Assembly (NCBI GenBank): GCA_937921555.1
Contig: CAKZUV010000012.1
Coordinates: forward strand, 1-33,251
From: an uncultured Saprospiraceae bacterium
Lineage (GTDB): Bacteria; Bacteroidota; Bacteroidia; Chitinophagales; Saprospiraceae
Direction of reading: 5' to 3'
Length of the DNA: 33,251 nt
Part shown: one piece after another, positions 22,957-30,840 of the stretch
Numbering within the stretch: the stretch's first letter is position 1
Layout of the letters: the number at the start of each line of letters is the position of its first letter
Translations under genes and position numbers: made by a program
The notes under the pieces: generated by a model
What the model was told of the DNA's origin: nothing
The model's database searches: none
What the model saw: only the letters and a program-made list of their open reading frames with translations

Positions 22957-25125
22957 ATGTTTTTCTTATCTTATTCCTTATTTCTATCAGGTCAAAATAC
23001 GCAAAACTTACGATCTGATTCACCTACATTTAATGCATTCAGACACCATTCCACCTCGTTAGATCAAGTACAAGCCTACGTAAAAACCATATATCCGAAA
23101 GGCAGAATCATTCTTGACCCAGAAAATTCTGCCTCCTTGGAATTTGATGATATTCCTGATCTTCTTTCAGCAGACCCCGAAAGTTCTTTTGAGCTTATTT
23201 CTGAAAGCACCAGTAAACTTAATCCTGACAGATTTTTTTATAAATATCAACAATTTCACCAAGGAGTAAAAGTTGAAAATGGTGGTTATACTATTCTGGC
23301 TGCGCCACCTGGGGCAGTAGGAGGATGTGAACAATCCGGGATATTCGGTATTGCTCCAGCCATAGCAACTGGAATAAATATTAATACTACGGCAACTATC
23401 TCGCAACAAGAGGCAGCCACAATAATTGGCAATAATGTTATCAATACATCAGAAGCTTTAATAGATTGGGGATTAACAGAAGCAGACAATTATCATTTAG
23501 TTTATAAGGTTGATTATCAGGAAGGTGAAAAAAACTATCGAGCATGGATAAATGCACATGATGGATCTATTCTTAGAAAATCTGAGATTAGTATGAATTT
23601 AGAGGCATTCACCTTCACTTATGGTGAACAAAATCTTAATGATAAGGCTTTGCCAAATAATGGTGGGAGAATACTACAAACAGAAGACTGTGTCCTCAAG
23701 ACTTACAATTTCCCAGATAATACAACTATTTACTTTGCTGGAAACTATGATGAAAATCTAATTCCTACTACCACTACCGGAGAGTGGAATGATCCTGCAA
23801 TCAGAATTGCAAATTGGCAAACTCATTTCTGTGCGTCTAATGTTATTCCCGTATTCAATGACTTAATTAACGAAATAGATGAATTCACAAATGTAAATAT
23901 TGGCGTTAGCACAAGTACAAGTAACCACTCTTTTGGTGCTGGTGTAGTTCCTGACTCTGACATGGACAATACATTTTTAGGGATAGGGTCAATCGATGGA
24001 AGACATACAGGGTTACATGATGTAATCGCACATGAACTAGCTCATGTTTTTCTAACTAATAATTATTTAGCTAATGAAGGAGTTGGTCCAAAATCTCTTC
24101 AGGAGGGAATTGCTGATATATTTGGAACTTATATTGAATCTATCATTCAGAATGATGAAACCATTAACCTTGGTCCTGATATAACGGGTGGACTTGATTG
24201 GATTATGGCAGATGACAGGCCGGAAATAGCAGCAAGGGATTTAGAAAACCCCCAGTTTAGCACTTGGGAGGAAGTAATGAATTTGACCGAAGAACACGAT
24301 AGAGGTGAAGTTATTGGCCACTGGTTTTACTTAATCTCACAGGGCAGTGGCCCCGGATTTCAAGTACCGATACCTCCACTCGGAATAGAAAAAGCCATCA
24401 CTATTGTATTGGATGCACTCCAAATCCTCAATAACACAGAAGCGGATTATCCCGACTTTATGGAAGCCGTGGAAATGGCCGTAGATTTAAACTGGGATCC
24501 CTGCTCAATGGAAACCACCTCTGTTCGCAGAGCTTTTCGAAGGATTGGGCTAGGTGACAGCGAAACTTGTGCTTTCGTAAACGTGAAATCTCGTTATTGC
24601 GAGAGTGATGCTGCCATACAGTTATGTATTGAAGAAGGGTTCTCTGATGATCAATATCGATGGTATTTCCCATCAGGATGGACTGTACAAGGTGCAGGAA
24701 ATACAAATTCAGTTACAGGAAATTGTTTAACAGTTCTAGATTGGCCAGAATATGCTTTTTATCCTCAGATTTTTAGTATAAGATTATATAATATAACTCA
24801 GGAGTTCCAGCTGAGATATAATTTAAGAATGGAGGACTGCGAAGGAGATGATCCTAGCTGCAATGATGTTGGACTAAACAATTTTGAGTCAAATGGTACA
24901 TCATATTCACAAAATGCGGCCGAAAGAACTGATAGTGATCGCCTCTTTGATAAGGAATTACCTACCCTTCTTAAGATTTTTGATATTAACGGAAGAAAAG
25001 TATACGAGGGTAAGAATTTTGATCAAAGCTTTAACTCTGATAATTTAGACGGTCTACTAATTTACTGCTATTATGACCAGCAAGGAAAAATTATAGAAAC
25101 TAAAAAAATGGTCATTATTAAATAA
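22957..25125 (+). CDS. Secreted M4-type metallopeptidase with T9SS domain
   Basis: A 722-residue protein of thermolysin type. Zinc site HELAH (359-363) and third ligand E383 in LQEGIADIFG, with D387 four residues on, have exactly the thermolysin spacing (H146/E166/D170). H447 in EEHDRGEV aligns with catalytic His231, before HWFYLISQG. Residues about 60-215 are a propeptide (FTP/PepSY-like, with YRAWINAHDGSILRK). After the peptidase domain comes an Ig/PKD-like stretch and a T9SS sorting domain (FDINGRKVYEG... ending TKKMVIIK). From the ATG at 22957 the signal peptide is short and lacks basic residues (MFFLSYSLFLSGQ). The in-frame upstream codons read QKYVKYALV, which would complete a normal one. 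The gene looks AT-richer than its neighbours, consistent with transfer. A hairpin and two outer-membrane genes follow. Confidence 0.88.
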   Translation: MFFLSYSLFLSGQNTQNLRSDSPTFNAFRHHSTSLDQVQAYVKTIYPKGRIILDPENSASLEFDDIPDLLSADPESSFELISESTSKLNPDRFFYKYQQFHQGVKVENGGYTILAAPPGAVGGCEQSGIFGIAPAIATGININTTATISQQEAATIIGNNVINTSEALIDWGLTEADNYHLVYKVDYQEGEKNYRAWINAHDGSILRKSEISMNLEAFTFTYGEQNLNDKALPNNGGRILQTEDCVLKTYNFPDNTTIYFAGNYDENLIPTTTTGEWNDPAIRIANWQTHFCASNVIPVFNDLINEIDEFTNVNIGVSTSTSNHSFGAGVVPDSDMDNTFLGIGSIDGRHTGLHDVIAHELAHVFLTNNYLANEGVGPKSLQEGIADIFGTYIESIIQNDETINLGPDITGGLDWIMADDRPEIAARDLENPQFSTWEEVMNLTEEHDRGEVIGHWFYLISQGSGPGFQVPIPPLGIEKAITIVLDALQILNNTEADYPDFMEAVEMAVDLNWDPCSMETTSVRRAFRRIGLGDSETCAFVNVKSRYCESDAAIQLCIEEGFSDDQYRWYFPSGWTVQGAGNTNSVTGNCLTVLDWPEYAFYPQIFSIRLYNITQEFQLRYNLRMEDCEGDDPSCNDVGLNNFESNGTSYSQNAAERTDSDRLFDKELPTLLKIFDINGRKVYEGKNFDQSFNSDNLDGLLIYCYYDQQGKIIETKKMVIIK

Positions 25126-25142
25126 TTAAATTTTTCACCTTG

Positions 25143-25176
25143 GGTAGATAGAAGTAGAAACTTCTATCTACCTTTT
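25143..25176 (+). terminator. Terminator-like hairpin before outer-membrane genes
   Basis: Perfect 13-bp stem (GGTAGATAGAAGT with ACTTCTATCTACC), 4-nt loop and four T. It ends 16 bp before the next ATG, leaving no room for a separate promoter, so it may attenuate rather than end transcription. Confidence 0.8.
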
Positions 25177-25192
25177 CTAAAATTCCCATCCT

Positions 25193-25843
25193 ATGAAAAT
25201 ACACTTTACTCTTCTCTTCCTGTGCTTCAGCCTTTATCTCTCCGCACAGACTTTTTTAGGTCCTACCATCGGGTACGATTTTGCGAATTTAAGTACTCCG
25301 CCTATTTCTTATGAATACGTATCAGAACGAGATGGTGAAACCTACGAAGCTTATTTCGTGGAGCGCACAGAGAAAGACTCTGGCGCTGGCTTAAGAAGTA
25401 TTGCTTTTGGATTTCAAGCACAAAAAATGTTGTCTCCTAAATGGTCTTTGGGAATACGAGGAAGCTATTCCAGAAAAGAATACCTGGCTAACATTAAGAT
25501 ATTTATCAGTAGTAATTTCGCAGGTCCAATTCGTCCTATCAACTATCAACATTATAGTATTTCTATTTTATTTAACCGAAAGATAAGAGATAAAGTCTCC
25601 ATTGGGATAGGCCCCAATATCTCTTATTTTTCACAGTGGAGTGATCCGGATGGTATCCCGTACAACGCCGACAAAAGAAGTTACGGCCTGGACTTACAGG
25701 TCGGCTATCATCTCGGTCCGGTTTATCTGGCGGTAGATTATACTAGAAGCTTAAAAGTTATAGACTCCGCCGACTACGTGAAACATTTCTCTAATCTAGC
25801 GATTTCGGGTACTTATTTTTTTGAACTTCGAAAACGAAAGTAG
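25193..25843 (+). CDS. Outer-membrane beta-barrel-like protein, copy 1
   Basis: A 216-residue exported protein with signal peptide MKIHFTLLFLCFSLYLSAQ (1-19). The mature part is a series of amphipathic beta strands with aromatic girdle residues (SLGIRGSYSRKEY, VSIGIGPNISYFS, YGLDLQVGYHLGPVYLAVDY, ISGTYFFELRKRK). This fits a small outer-membrane barrel of the PorT/OmpW-like kind (inference from pattern). The family and ligand are not recognised. It is about 70 percent identical by eye to the next gene, with the most divergence at about residues 97-115, probably a surface loop. It probably depends on read-through from the M4 peptidase gene. Confidence 0.82.
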   Translation: MKIHFTLLFLCFSLYLSAQTFLGPTIGYDFANLSTPPISYEYVSERDGETYEAYFVERTEKDSGAGLRSIAFGFQAQKMLSPKWSLGIRGSYSRKEYLANIKIFISSNFAGPIRPINYQHYSISILFNRKIRDKVSIGIGPNISYFSQWSDPDGIPYNADKRSYGLDLQVGYHLGPVYLAVDYTRSLKVIDSADYVKHFSNLAISGTYFFELRKRK

Positions 25844-25864
25844 CTTTTTTAAAATCCTCATCCT

Positions 25865-26512
25865 ATGAAAATCCACTTTACCCTCCTCTTCCTGTGCTTC
25901 AGCCTTTATCTCTCCGCACAGACCTTTTTAGGACCTGCCATCGGGTACGATTTTGCGACTTTAAATACGCCGCCCATTTCTCATGAATACGTATCAGAAC
26001 AAAATGGAGAAATCTATGAAGAATATATCCTGGAACGCACAAAAGAAGATTCAGGTTCCGGATTAAGAAGCATCACTTTTGGATTTCAATTACAAAAAAT
26101 ATTATCTTCCAAATGGTCCTTAGGAATGCGGGGAAGCTATTCCAGAAAAGAATACGAGGTAAACATCCTAAGAGATAGGGTTGAATTCTATGATCCATCT
26201 CATTTTGTAAACTATCAGCAGTTTAGCATCTCTATTTTATTCAACCGAAAAATAAAAGACAAAGTCTCTATTGGAATAGGTCCCAATATCTCCTATTTTT
26301 CAGAATGGTCTGATCCATTTGATATCCCATATGCCGCTGCCAAAAGAAGCTATGGCCTGGACTTACAGATCGGCTATCATCTCGGTCCGGTTTATCTGGC
26401 GGTAGATTATACTCGAACTTTAAAAATCGTCGATTCTAGTGGGTACATGAAGGGAGCAGCCAATCTGACGATTTCGGGTACTTATTTTTTTGAACTTCGA
26501 AAGCGGAAGTAG
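25865..26512 (+). CDS. Outer-membrane beta-barrel-like protein, copy 2
   Basis: A 215-residue tandem paralogue of the preceding gene, 21 bp downstream. Its signal peptide is identical (MKIHFTLLFLCFSLYLSAQ), and the start and end of the two genes are almost identical at DNA level, including the sequence around the start codon (CATCCTATGAAAAT). The central segment differs (EVNILRDRVEFYDPSHFVNY here against LANIKIFISSNFAGPIRPINY). The pattern indicates tandem duplication with the middle diverging, or gene conversion maintaining the ends. It lies 46 bp from the stop of the convergent cupin gene, with no strong terminator between. Confidence 0.82.
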   Translation: MKIHFTLLFLCFSLYLSAQTFLGPAIGYDFATLNTPPISHEYVSEQNGEIYEEYILERTKEDSGSGLRSITFGFQLQKILSSKWSLGMRGSYSRKEYEVNILRDRVEFYDPSHFVNYQQFSISILFNRKIKDKVSIGIGPNISYFSEWSDPFDIPYAAAKRSYGLDLQIGYHLGPVYLAVDYTRTLKIVDSSGYMKGAANLTISGTYFFELRKRK

Positions 26513-26558
26513 CTTTTATGAGAATAGAAACAATCAATTAGCCAAACATTGTACTCCT

Positions 26559-26927
26559 CTATATCTTCTCCAAATCCGTCACCGTCAGATCACTGTCAGC
26601 TTGATTTCCCGTATTGATCGTTGTGGCTGGCTCAAACAGCATGATGTGGACCTCTTCGGGTGCGTAGGGCCGGTGTGGCGTTCCTTTGGGGATGACAACC
26701 AGTTCTCCGGGATGTAGTTCCAGCGTTTGATCATTCATCTCAATAAATAAGGTTCCGGAGATGATGTAGAACAATTCATCTTCGTGATCGTGCTGGTGCA
26801 TAATAAAGTCTCCCTTGACCTTGGCGATTTTGACGTGTTGATTATTCAGTTCACCGACTATCTTAGGCGACCAGTGTTCGGAGAAGGTGGCTAGCTTTTG
26901 GGCGAGGTTGACTTTTTTGATATTCAT
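26559..26927 (-). CDS. Cupin-domain protein
   Basis: A 122-residue single-domain cupin. Motif 1 is HQHDHEDELFYIISG with His, His and Glu as metal ligands, and motif 2 is PGELVVIPKGTPHRP with the fourth His. All four ligands are present, so it can bind a metal, but the substrate is unknown; small cupins of this form act as isomerases, dioxygenases or sugar-binding regulators. No signal peptide, so cytoplasmic. Starts at ATG 26927. Upstream, the 123 bp to the hairpin at 27051 hold no recognisable gene. Its strand and isolation suggest a single-gene unit. Confidence 0.9.
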   Translation of the reverse strand: MNIKKVNLAQKLATFSEHWSPKIVGELNNQHVKIAKVKGDFIMHQHDHEDELFYIISGTLFIEMNDQTLELHPGELVVIPKGTPHRPYAPEEVHIMLFEPATTINTGNQADSDLTVTDLEKI

Positions 26928-27050
26928 TTTTTTCTTAAAAATAAAAAATGTTTGGGATATTCTAAATTACGGGATGATAATAGTAAAATTTTAGCAGAAG
27001 GAATCATGCAACCAATGAGGGGAACTTTAGTAGAAATGCAGTAAGTAAAA

Positions 27051-27090
27051 AAAATCGGACCACCTGCTTTGCCGACAGTGGTCCGATTTT
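27051..27090 (-). terminator. Orphan terminator, minus strand
   Basis: Perfect 13-bp stem (AAAATCGGACCAC with GTGGTCCGATTTT) and 14-nt loop. On the minus strand it ends in eight T, so it best serves transcription coming from the right. No gene precedes it on that strand; the nearest promoter-like site is the duplicate at 27218-27249. Confidence 0.8.
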
Positions 27091-27211
27091 ACAAACTATA
27101 ATCTCATGAAAATAAAAAATCGTTTTTTTGGGAAAAAACTTAAACTATTATATTAAATCTCAAATTAATATTAAACTATTTATTGGTTGCTTTCAGTGGT
27201 TCTTAATGTCT

Positions 27212-27273
27212 ACACTACAAATATGAGGATGATTCAAGCTTAAAACAAAGACAAAAAAAGGCATTTGTTGAGT
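27212..27273. repeat. Duplicate of divergent promoter region, copy A
   Basis: A 62-bp segment identical at 60 positions to 30661-30722 in the same orientation. It keeps a minus-strand promoter (-33 TTTG at 27246-27249, 20 bp spacer, CATATTTG at 27218-27225), although no gene lies downstream of it on that strand. Confidence 0.93.
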
Positions 27274-27361
27274 TAAAAATAAAAATATCTAAATAATTAA
27301 AAATCATAAATAACTGATTATCAAAATTTTAATTCATTTTATATCAAAAAAATTAGGTTAA

Positions 27362-27500
27362 TTTGTTGAAAATTAAAATATTTAAACCCTATAAAACATC
27401 CTCGATTTATAGAAATTTTAATGATTTATAACAAAAAAAAGTCCAAATTCTACGAAAATGAACCATTCTTCTTGCCAGTAACCAATGAAAAGATGTGATT
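27362..27500 (+). pseudogene. Decayed 5' fragment of the 30.8-kb gene
   Basis: This segment aligns without gaps to 30812-30882 and more loosely to about 30950, i.e. the promoter and first ~36 codons of the helical protein at 30841. Translated it reads IKHPRFIEILMIYNKKK, against MNNSRLIEILSVFNKKE in the intact gene. The start codon is changed from ATG to ATA (27391), the -7 box from TATATTTG to an AT-rich non-consensus, and a stop follows at codon 36. It is a dead copy. The surrounding gap (26928-27695) otherwise holds only an orphan terminator, the promoter duplicate and a palindrome. Confidence 0.8.
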
Positions 27501-27607
27501 TCCCTTTCTGAATTAGGCTCAGGATTGCGCTCGTTAATTTTGCAGAGAAAGAAAGTTGGTAAAGCCTATGATCATTTTGCCTTTTATATTTTATCTCACC
27601 ACAAAAG

Positions 27608-27645
27608 CGCGAAGGACACGAAGATGCATCTTCGTGTCCTTCGCG
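27608..27645. repeat. 38-bp perfect palindrome
   Basis: CGCGAAGGACACGAAGATG is followed at once by its exact reverse complement, with no spacer (centre ATGCAT). It lies 50 bp beyond the stop of the large T9SS gene. No T-run follows on either strand, so it is not a standard terminator. Similar GAAGGACACGAAG-type intergenic palindromes are familiar from other genomes. Confidence 0.9.
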
Positions 27646-27695
27646 ACAACTATAATTTATAGAAATTCATTACCAAAGGCACTGCACTATTCAAA

Positions 27696-30620
27696 TTACT
27701 GTGCAATCACTTTACCGGTACTTAGCAAAGTACCATTAGATTCGATCCGGTAGATGTACATACCGTTGGTCAGATCTGTTCTTGGTAGTTCAAAGCGATT
27801 TCCACTAAAGCGGATTCGCTTTACTTCGCGTCCCGTTGCATCGTACAACGTAAACTCTAGCTGACCGAACGTTTCGGTGGTGGCCAGTTCGAAGGTAGCT
27901 GCCTCGGAAAATGGATTCGGGTAAACGTTCACCGCGTCGAGTTCCGGATGGAAAATATTATCTGTCGAAACCAGGAAGTCAAGTCCTCCCACAAAGTTGG
28001 TGGAATCGATAAGACTTACTGGTTCATCAAATTCAAAAGTGATAGCAGTACCATTGGCCAGCGGAGTTCCTACCTGGTTGTTCGGTTTTTGGGAGATTCG
28101 GTATTTCACATAAATGTGAGAACCCGCTTCGTCGGTACTGCTACCGGGGAGTAAAATATCTTCAAAGGTGAATTTCAGGATACCACCAGCGTAGACTTCG
28201 AAATCGTAGTCGTGACTGCTCGCCCCAGGCCGGATCGTTGACGGATCCAGATTAGACGATATGGTATCCCGAATCACCACCCTGATTGCCGTGTCTTGTC
28301 CAGTATTCTGGAATTTTAGGTGATAAATCATGTCAGCATTGGCTGCGACCAATAAAGAGTCGCCGGCGCCTTTGGGATAGCCTCTTTTTGAATTACCTAA
28401 TGGGTTGGGTACGTTCTCCTGACAATCAAACTCATTAGAGTAGTTGTAGTCATCTTCTGAAAAACGGGTATAATGACCGGGAGTGAATCCACCGCAGCCT
28501 TCAATTGCTGCGGTGGGTCTGCTGTCTCCGGGATGGCCTGTAGCCTGCTCAGCCACCATTCGATAGGTAGCGCCTTCCGCTGCTACCGTATATTCGAACG
28601 TTTCGCCTGCACCTAATAGGCCCGGCTGTGGCTGATCTCTCATTATTTGATCTTCGATTACGATAAATCCTAATGGACTTAGCATCGTATTATTTCCTAC
28701 GTTTTCTATTTCAAAACGGACAGAATCTACTGGTCCGGTTTGGTCACAAGTTCCTGTTACCCTAATACTTGCACCATCCCATGCAGGATCATCGTCTTCA
28801 CAAATCGTGTTGGGAAAAATTTCCGCTTCCATGCAGTGCGTCTGCTGATCTTCCACTCCCGCATTTAAAGCGGTTTCAATCGTAAACTCACCACAGTCTC
28901 CGAAATCAAGGTTACCGACCTCGAAGCGACGGATATCTCCTACTACCGTGTTAGGGATCGAACTTCCAATCAGCGATAAATTGTTGTCTAACCTCACCTC
29001 CACAAAAGCACCAAAGGCCAGTTCATTTCCGTGATTACAATAGCGAACGGTGTATAAATTTGAGTTTCCTGGCACCAAATAAGGGGTGGAAATATCCACT
29101 TCCAGATCAGTACAGCTAACGGAGGAAGGAGCAACCGGAAAATCTTGTGTTAATCTCAGGTTGGGCACCGAAAGATTAAAAGTCGTAGACATTTCCTCCC
29201 AGTAAACATTCGGTGTTTGAATAGAAACTGCAAAGGTACCCGTACTTAATAGTAATTCGTAATGACCGTCTTCATCGGAAGTAGCGAAAAAAGTACGTCC
29301 CTGTCCTCCCTGCTCTTCTGCCACAATGATCCAGTCTTCAATACCCTCGCCATCTGTTTGATTATATACCCGTCCTTCGATATAGTTAGAAAATATCTGG
29401 CCTTCACTGTTTGTTTTTAAAAGGTATCCGTAAGTTTGATTAAAATCGTCCGGATCAGACTGAAAACCAACTACTGCGTACCCACCATCTTTTGTCTGTT
29501 GTACACTCAGTCCCTGAGAACCAGCAAAACTTGTTGTTAGAACTCCAAATTCTTCCGTCCATTCTACGTCCAACAACCCATCAACTTTTGTTAAGAATGT
29601 AGCCGTCTGAATGTTGCTGGGTTCCGTAACACCCGTTAAAATATAACCGCCATCTTTTGTATTTTGGATATCAAATGCCCGGTCTGTGAATGAACTTCCT
29701 GGTAGTACTTTGGTAGCAACTTCGTCTCCATTTGTATCAACCTGTACTAAATAAACATTGTCTTCGTTAGATAACGTACGTGTAAAACCAGCTGCGATAT
29801 ATCCGGTTACATCATTATCTTCGTCATAAGTAAAACTAATGGCTCTCCCTTCACTACGATTAGTACCTCCGTATGTGGCCGACCAAAGCGAGTCACCTGC
29901 GGTATTAAATCTGATTAAATATAAATCAGCATCATCAATAGAATTAGTTCGAGACCCGGTAGCAATGAATCCATCTTCGAGTTCTTCAACATCGTAAATA
30001 AATTCACGACTTTCATTTCCATAGGTGACGTCAAAAACAATATCTCCGTTGGCATCTATTTTTTTAAGAGATATCTGCTCCGCATTATCATCGGTTAGAA
30101 CATCTCCGGCAATGATGAATCCACCGTCATCTGTTTGCTTGATACTTCTGCCTGAGTCTACAGCGGTGGAGTTTGCTCCAAGTTCTCTTTCCCAAATAGT
30201 TTCACCATATCGATCTAATCTATAAACAACAATGCTTTCTCCTCCATCCATTCCACAAGTCGAACAATTGACCAGAACCACATATCCACCATCTTCCGTC
30301 TGAAGAATTTTACGACCTCTTACGTTACTTATTGCAATAGAATAATCATAAGTATTTTCCCAGATAGTTTCTCCGTCCGGGTCCGTTTTTAAAACCCGGA
30401 AACGACTAGAATTATCCTGGCTAAGCAGTATCACAAATCCTTCGTCAAATGTCTGCACCATATCTCTGGCTTCGGCTAATTGCCCCCCGGGAAAGCTGTA
30501 AGTGAGTTCCCATCCGGCAATCTTAGATTGTGCCGCAGCGGAGAAAGCAAACATAACTACTAATACCATCGCAAGCAGCGAGTGGGTGATAGCAGATTTT
30601 ATGTTCTTGATACTTTTCAT
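27696..30620 (-). CDS. Large T9SS-secreted repeat protein
   Basis: A 974-residue exported protein, numbered from ATG 30620. Signal peptide about 1-31 (basic start, core SLLAMVLVVMFAFSAAAQ). Residues about 35-390 hold seven repeats of about 50 residues with the motif QTxDGGYxxxG (QTEDGGYVVL, QTDDGGFIIAG, NTKDGGYILTG, QTKDGGYAVVG), each alternating with a DxxGDxxW stretch, probably a beta-propeller. A carboxypeptidase-regulatory-like domain (about 400-480) follows, then DUF11-like beta sandwiches. The final ~80 residues are a T9SS type A sorting domain (VYPNPF; LYDATGREVKRI; LTNGMYIYRIESNG). The frame stays open 39 codons upstream to 30737, but those include the duplicated promoter, so 30620 is preferred. 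Role probably adhesive or structural; unknown. Confidence 0.88.
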   Translation of the reverse strand: MKSIKNIKSAITHSLLAMVLVVMFAFSAAAQSKIAGWELTYSFPGGQLAEARDMVQTFDEGFVILLSQDNSSRFRVLKTDPDGETIWENTYDYSIAISNVRGRKILQTEDGGYVVLVNCSTCGMDGGESIVVYRLDRYGETIWERELGANSTAVDSGRSIKQTDDGGFIIAGDVLTDDNAEQISLKKIDANGDIVFDVTYGNESREFIYDVEELEDGFIATGSRTNSIDDADLYLIRFNTAGDSLWSATYGGTNRSEGRAISFTYDEDNDVTGYIAAGFTRTLSNEDNVYLVQVDTNGDEVATKVLPGSSFTDRAFDIQNTKDGGYILTGVTEPSNIQTATFLTKVDGLLDVEWTEEFGVLTTSFAGSQGLSVQQTKDGGYAVVGFQSDPDDFNQTYGYLLKTNSEGQIFSNYIEGRVYNQTDGEGIEDWIIVAEEQGGQGRTFFATSDEDGHYELLLSTGTFAVSIQTPNVYWEEMSTTFNLSVPNLRLTQDFPVAPSSVSCTDLEVDISTPYLVPGNSNLYTVRYCNHGNELAFGAFVEVRLDNNLSLIGSSIPNTVVGDIRRFEVGNLDFGDCGEFTIETALNAGVEDQQTHCMEAEIFPNTICEDDDPAWDGASIRVTGTCDQTGPVDSVRFEIENVGNNTMLSPLGFIVIEDQIMRDQPQPGLLGAGETFEYTVAAEGATYRMVAEQATGHPGDSRPTAAIEGCGGFTPGHYTRFSEDDYNYSNEFDCQENVPNPLGNSKRGYPKGAGDSLLVAANADMIYHLKFQNTGQDTAIRVVIRDTISSNLDPSTIRPGASSHDYDFEVYAGGILKFTFEDILLPGSSTDEAGSHIYVKYRISQKPNNQVGTPLANGTAITFEFDEPVSLIDSTNFVGGLDFLVSTDNIFHPELDAVNVYPNPFSEAATFELATTETFGQLEFTLYDATGREVKRIRFSGNRFELPRTDLTNGMYIYRIESNGTLLSTGKVIAQ

Positions 30621-30660
30621 AAGATTAATAAATGGTCGATTTTGACAGTACATAATGATT

Positions 30661-30722
30661 ACACTACAAATATGAAGATGATTCAAGCTTAAAACAAAGA
30701 CAAAAAAAGTCATTTGTTGAGT
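30661..30722. repeat. Duplicate of divergent promoter region, copy B
   Basis: The intact partner of 27212-27273 (60 of 62 positions identical). It lies between the T9SS gene and the divergent helical-protein gene. Confidence 0.93.
30667..30698 (-). promoter_or_regulatory. Promoter of the large T9SS gene
   Basis: Minus strand: TTTG (30695-30698), 20 bp spacer, CATATTTG (30667-30674), one base from the -7 consensus. The predicted start near 30660 gives a 35-40 nt leader to ATG 30620. The same element with the same spacing is preserved in copy A. Confidence 0.6.
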
Positions 30723-30805
30723 AAAATATTTTTTCATAAACTTATTTTTAAATACCTAAAGTGTTGTCGATCAACAAAATAACAAATTTAACAGATTTAA
30801 AACCA

Positions 30806-30834
30806 TTGATATTTGTTGAAAATAATTATATTTG
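30806..30834 (+). promoter_or_regulatory. Promoter of the helical-protein gene
   Basis: TTG (30806-30808), 18 bp spacer and an exact -7 TATATTTG (30827-30834). The -7 box ends 6 bp before ATG 30841, so the transcript would be leaderless or nearly so. Confidence 0.6.
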
Positions 30835-30840
30835 AACCTT

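Noticed and set aside
27535-27542. TAATTTTG promoter driving a plus-strand gene
   Set aside because: No TTG at the -33 distance and no credible gene downstream.
27556-27753. 65-codon plus-strand ORF over the palindrome
   Set aside because: It runs through the palindrome and into the antisense of the T9SS gene; ARRTRRCIFVSFATT-type peptides arise commonly from such repeats.
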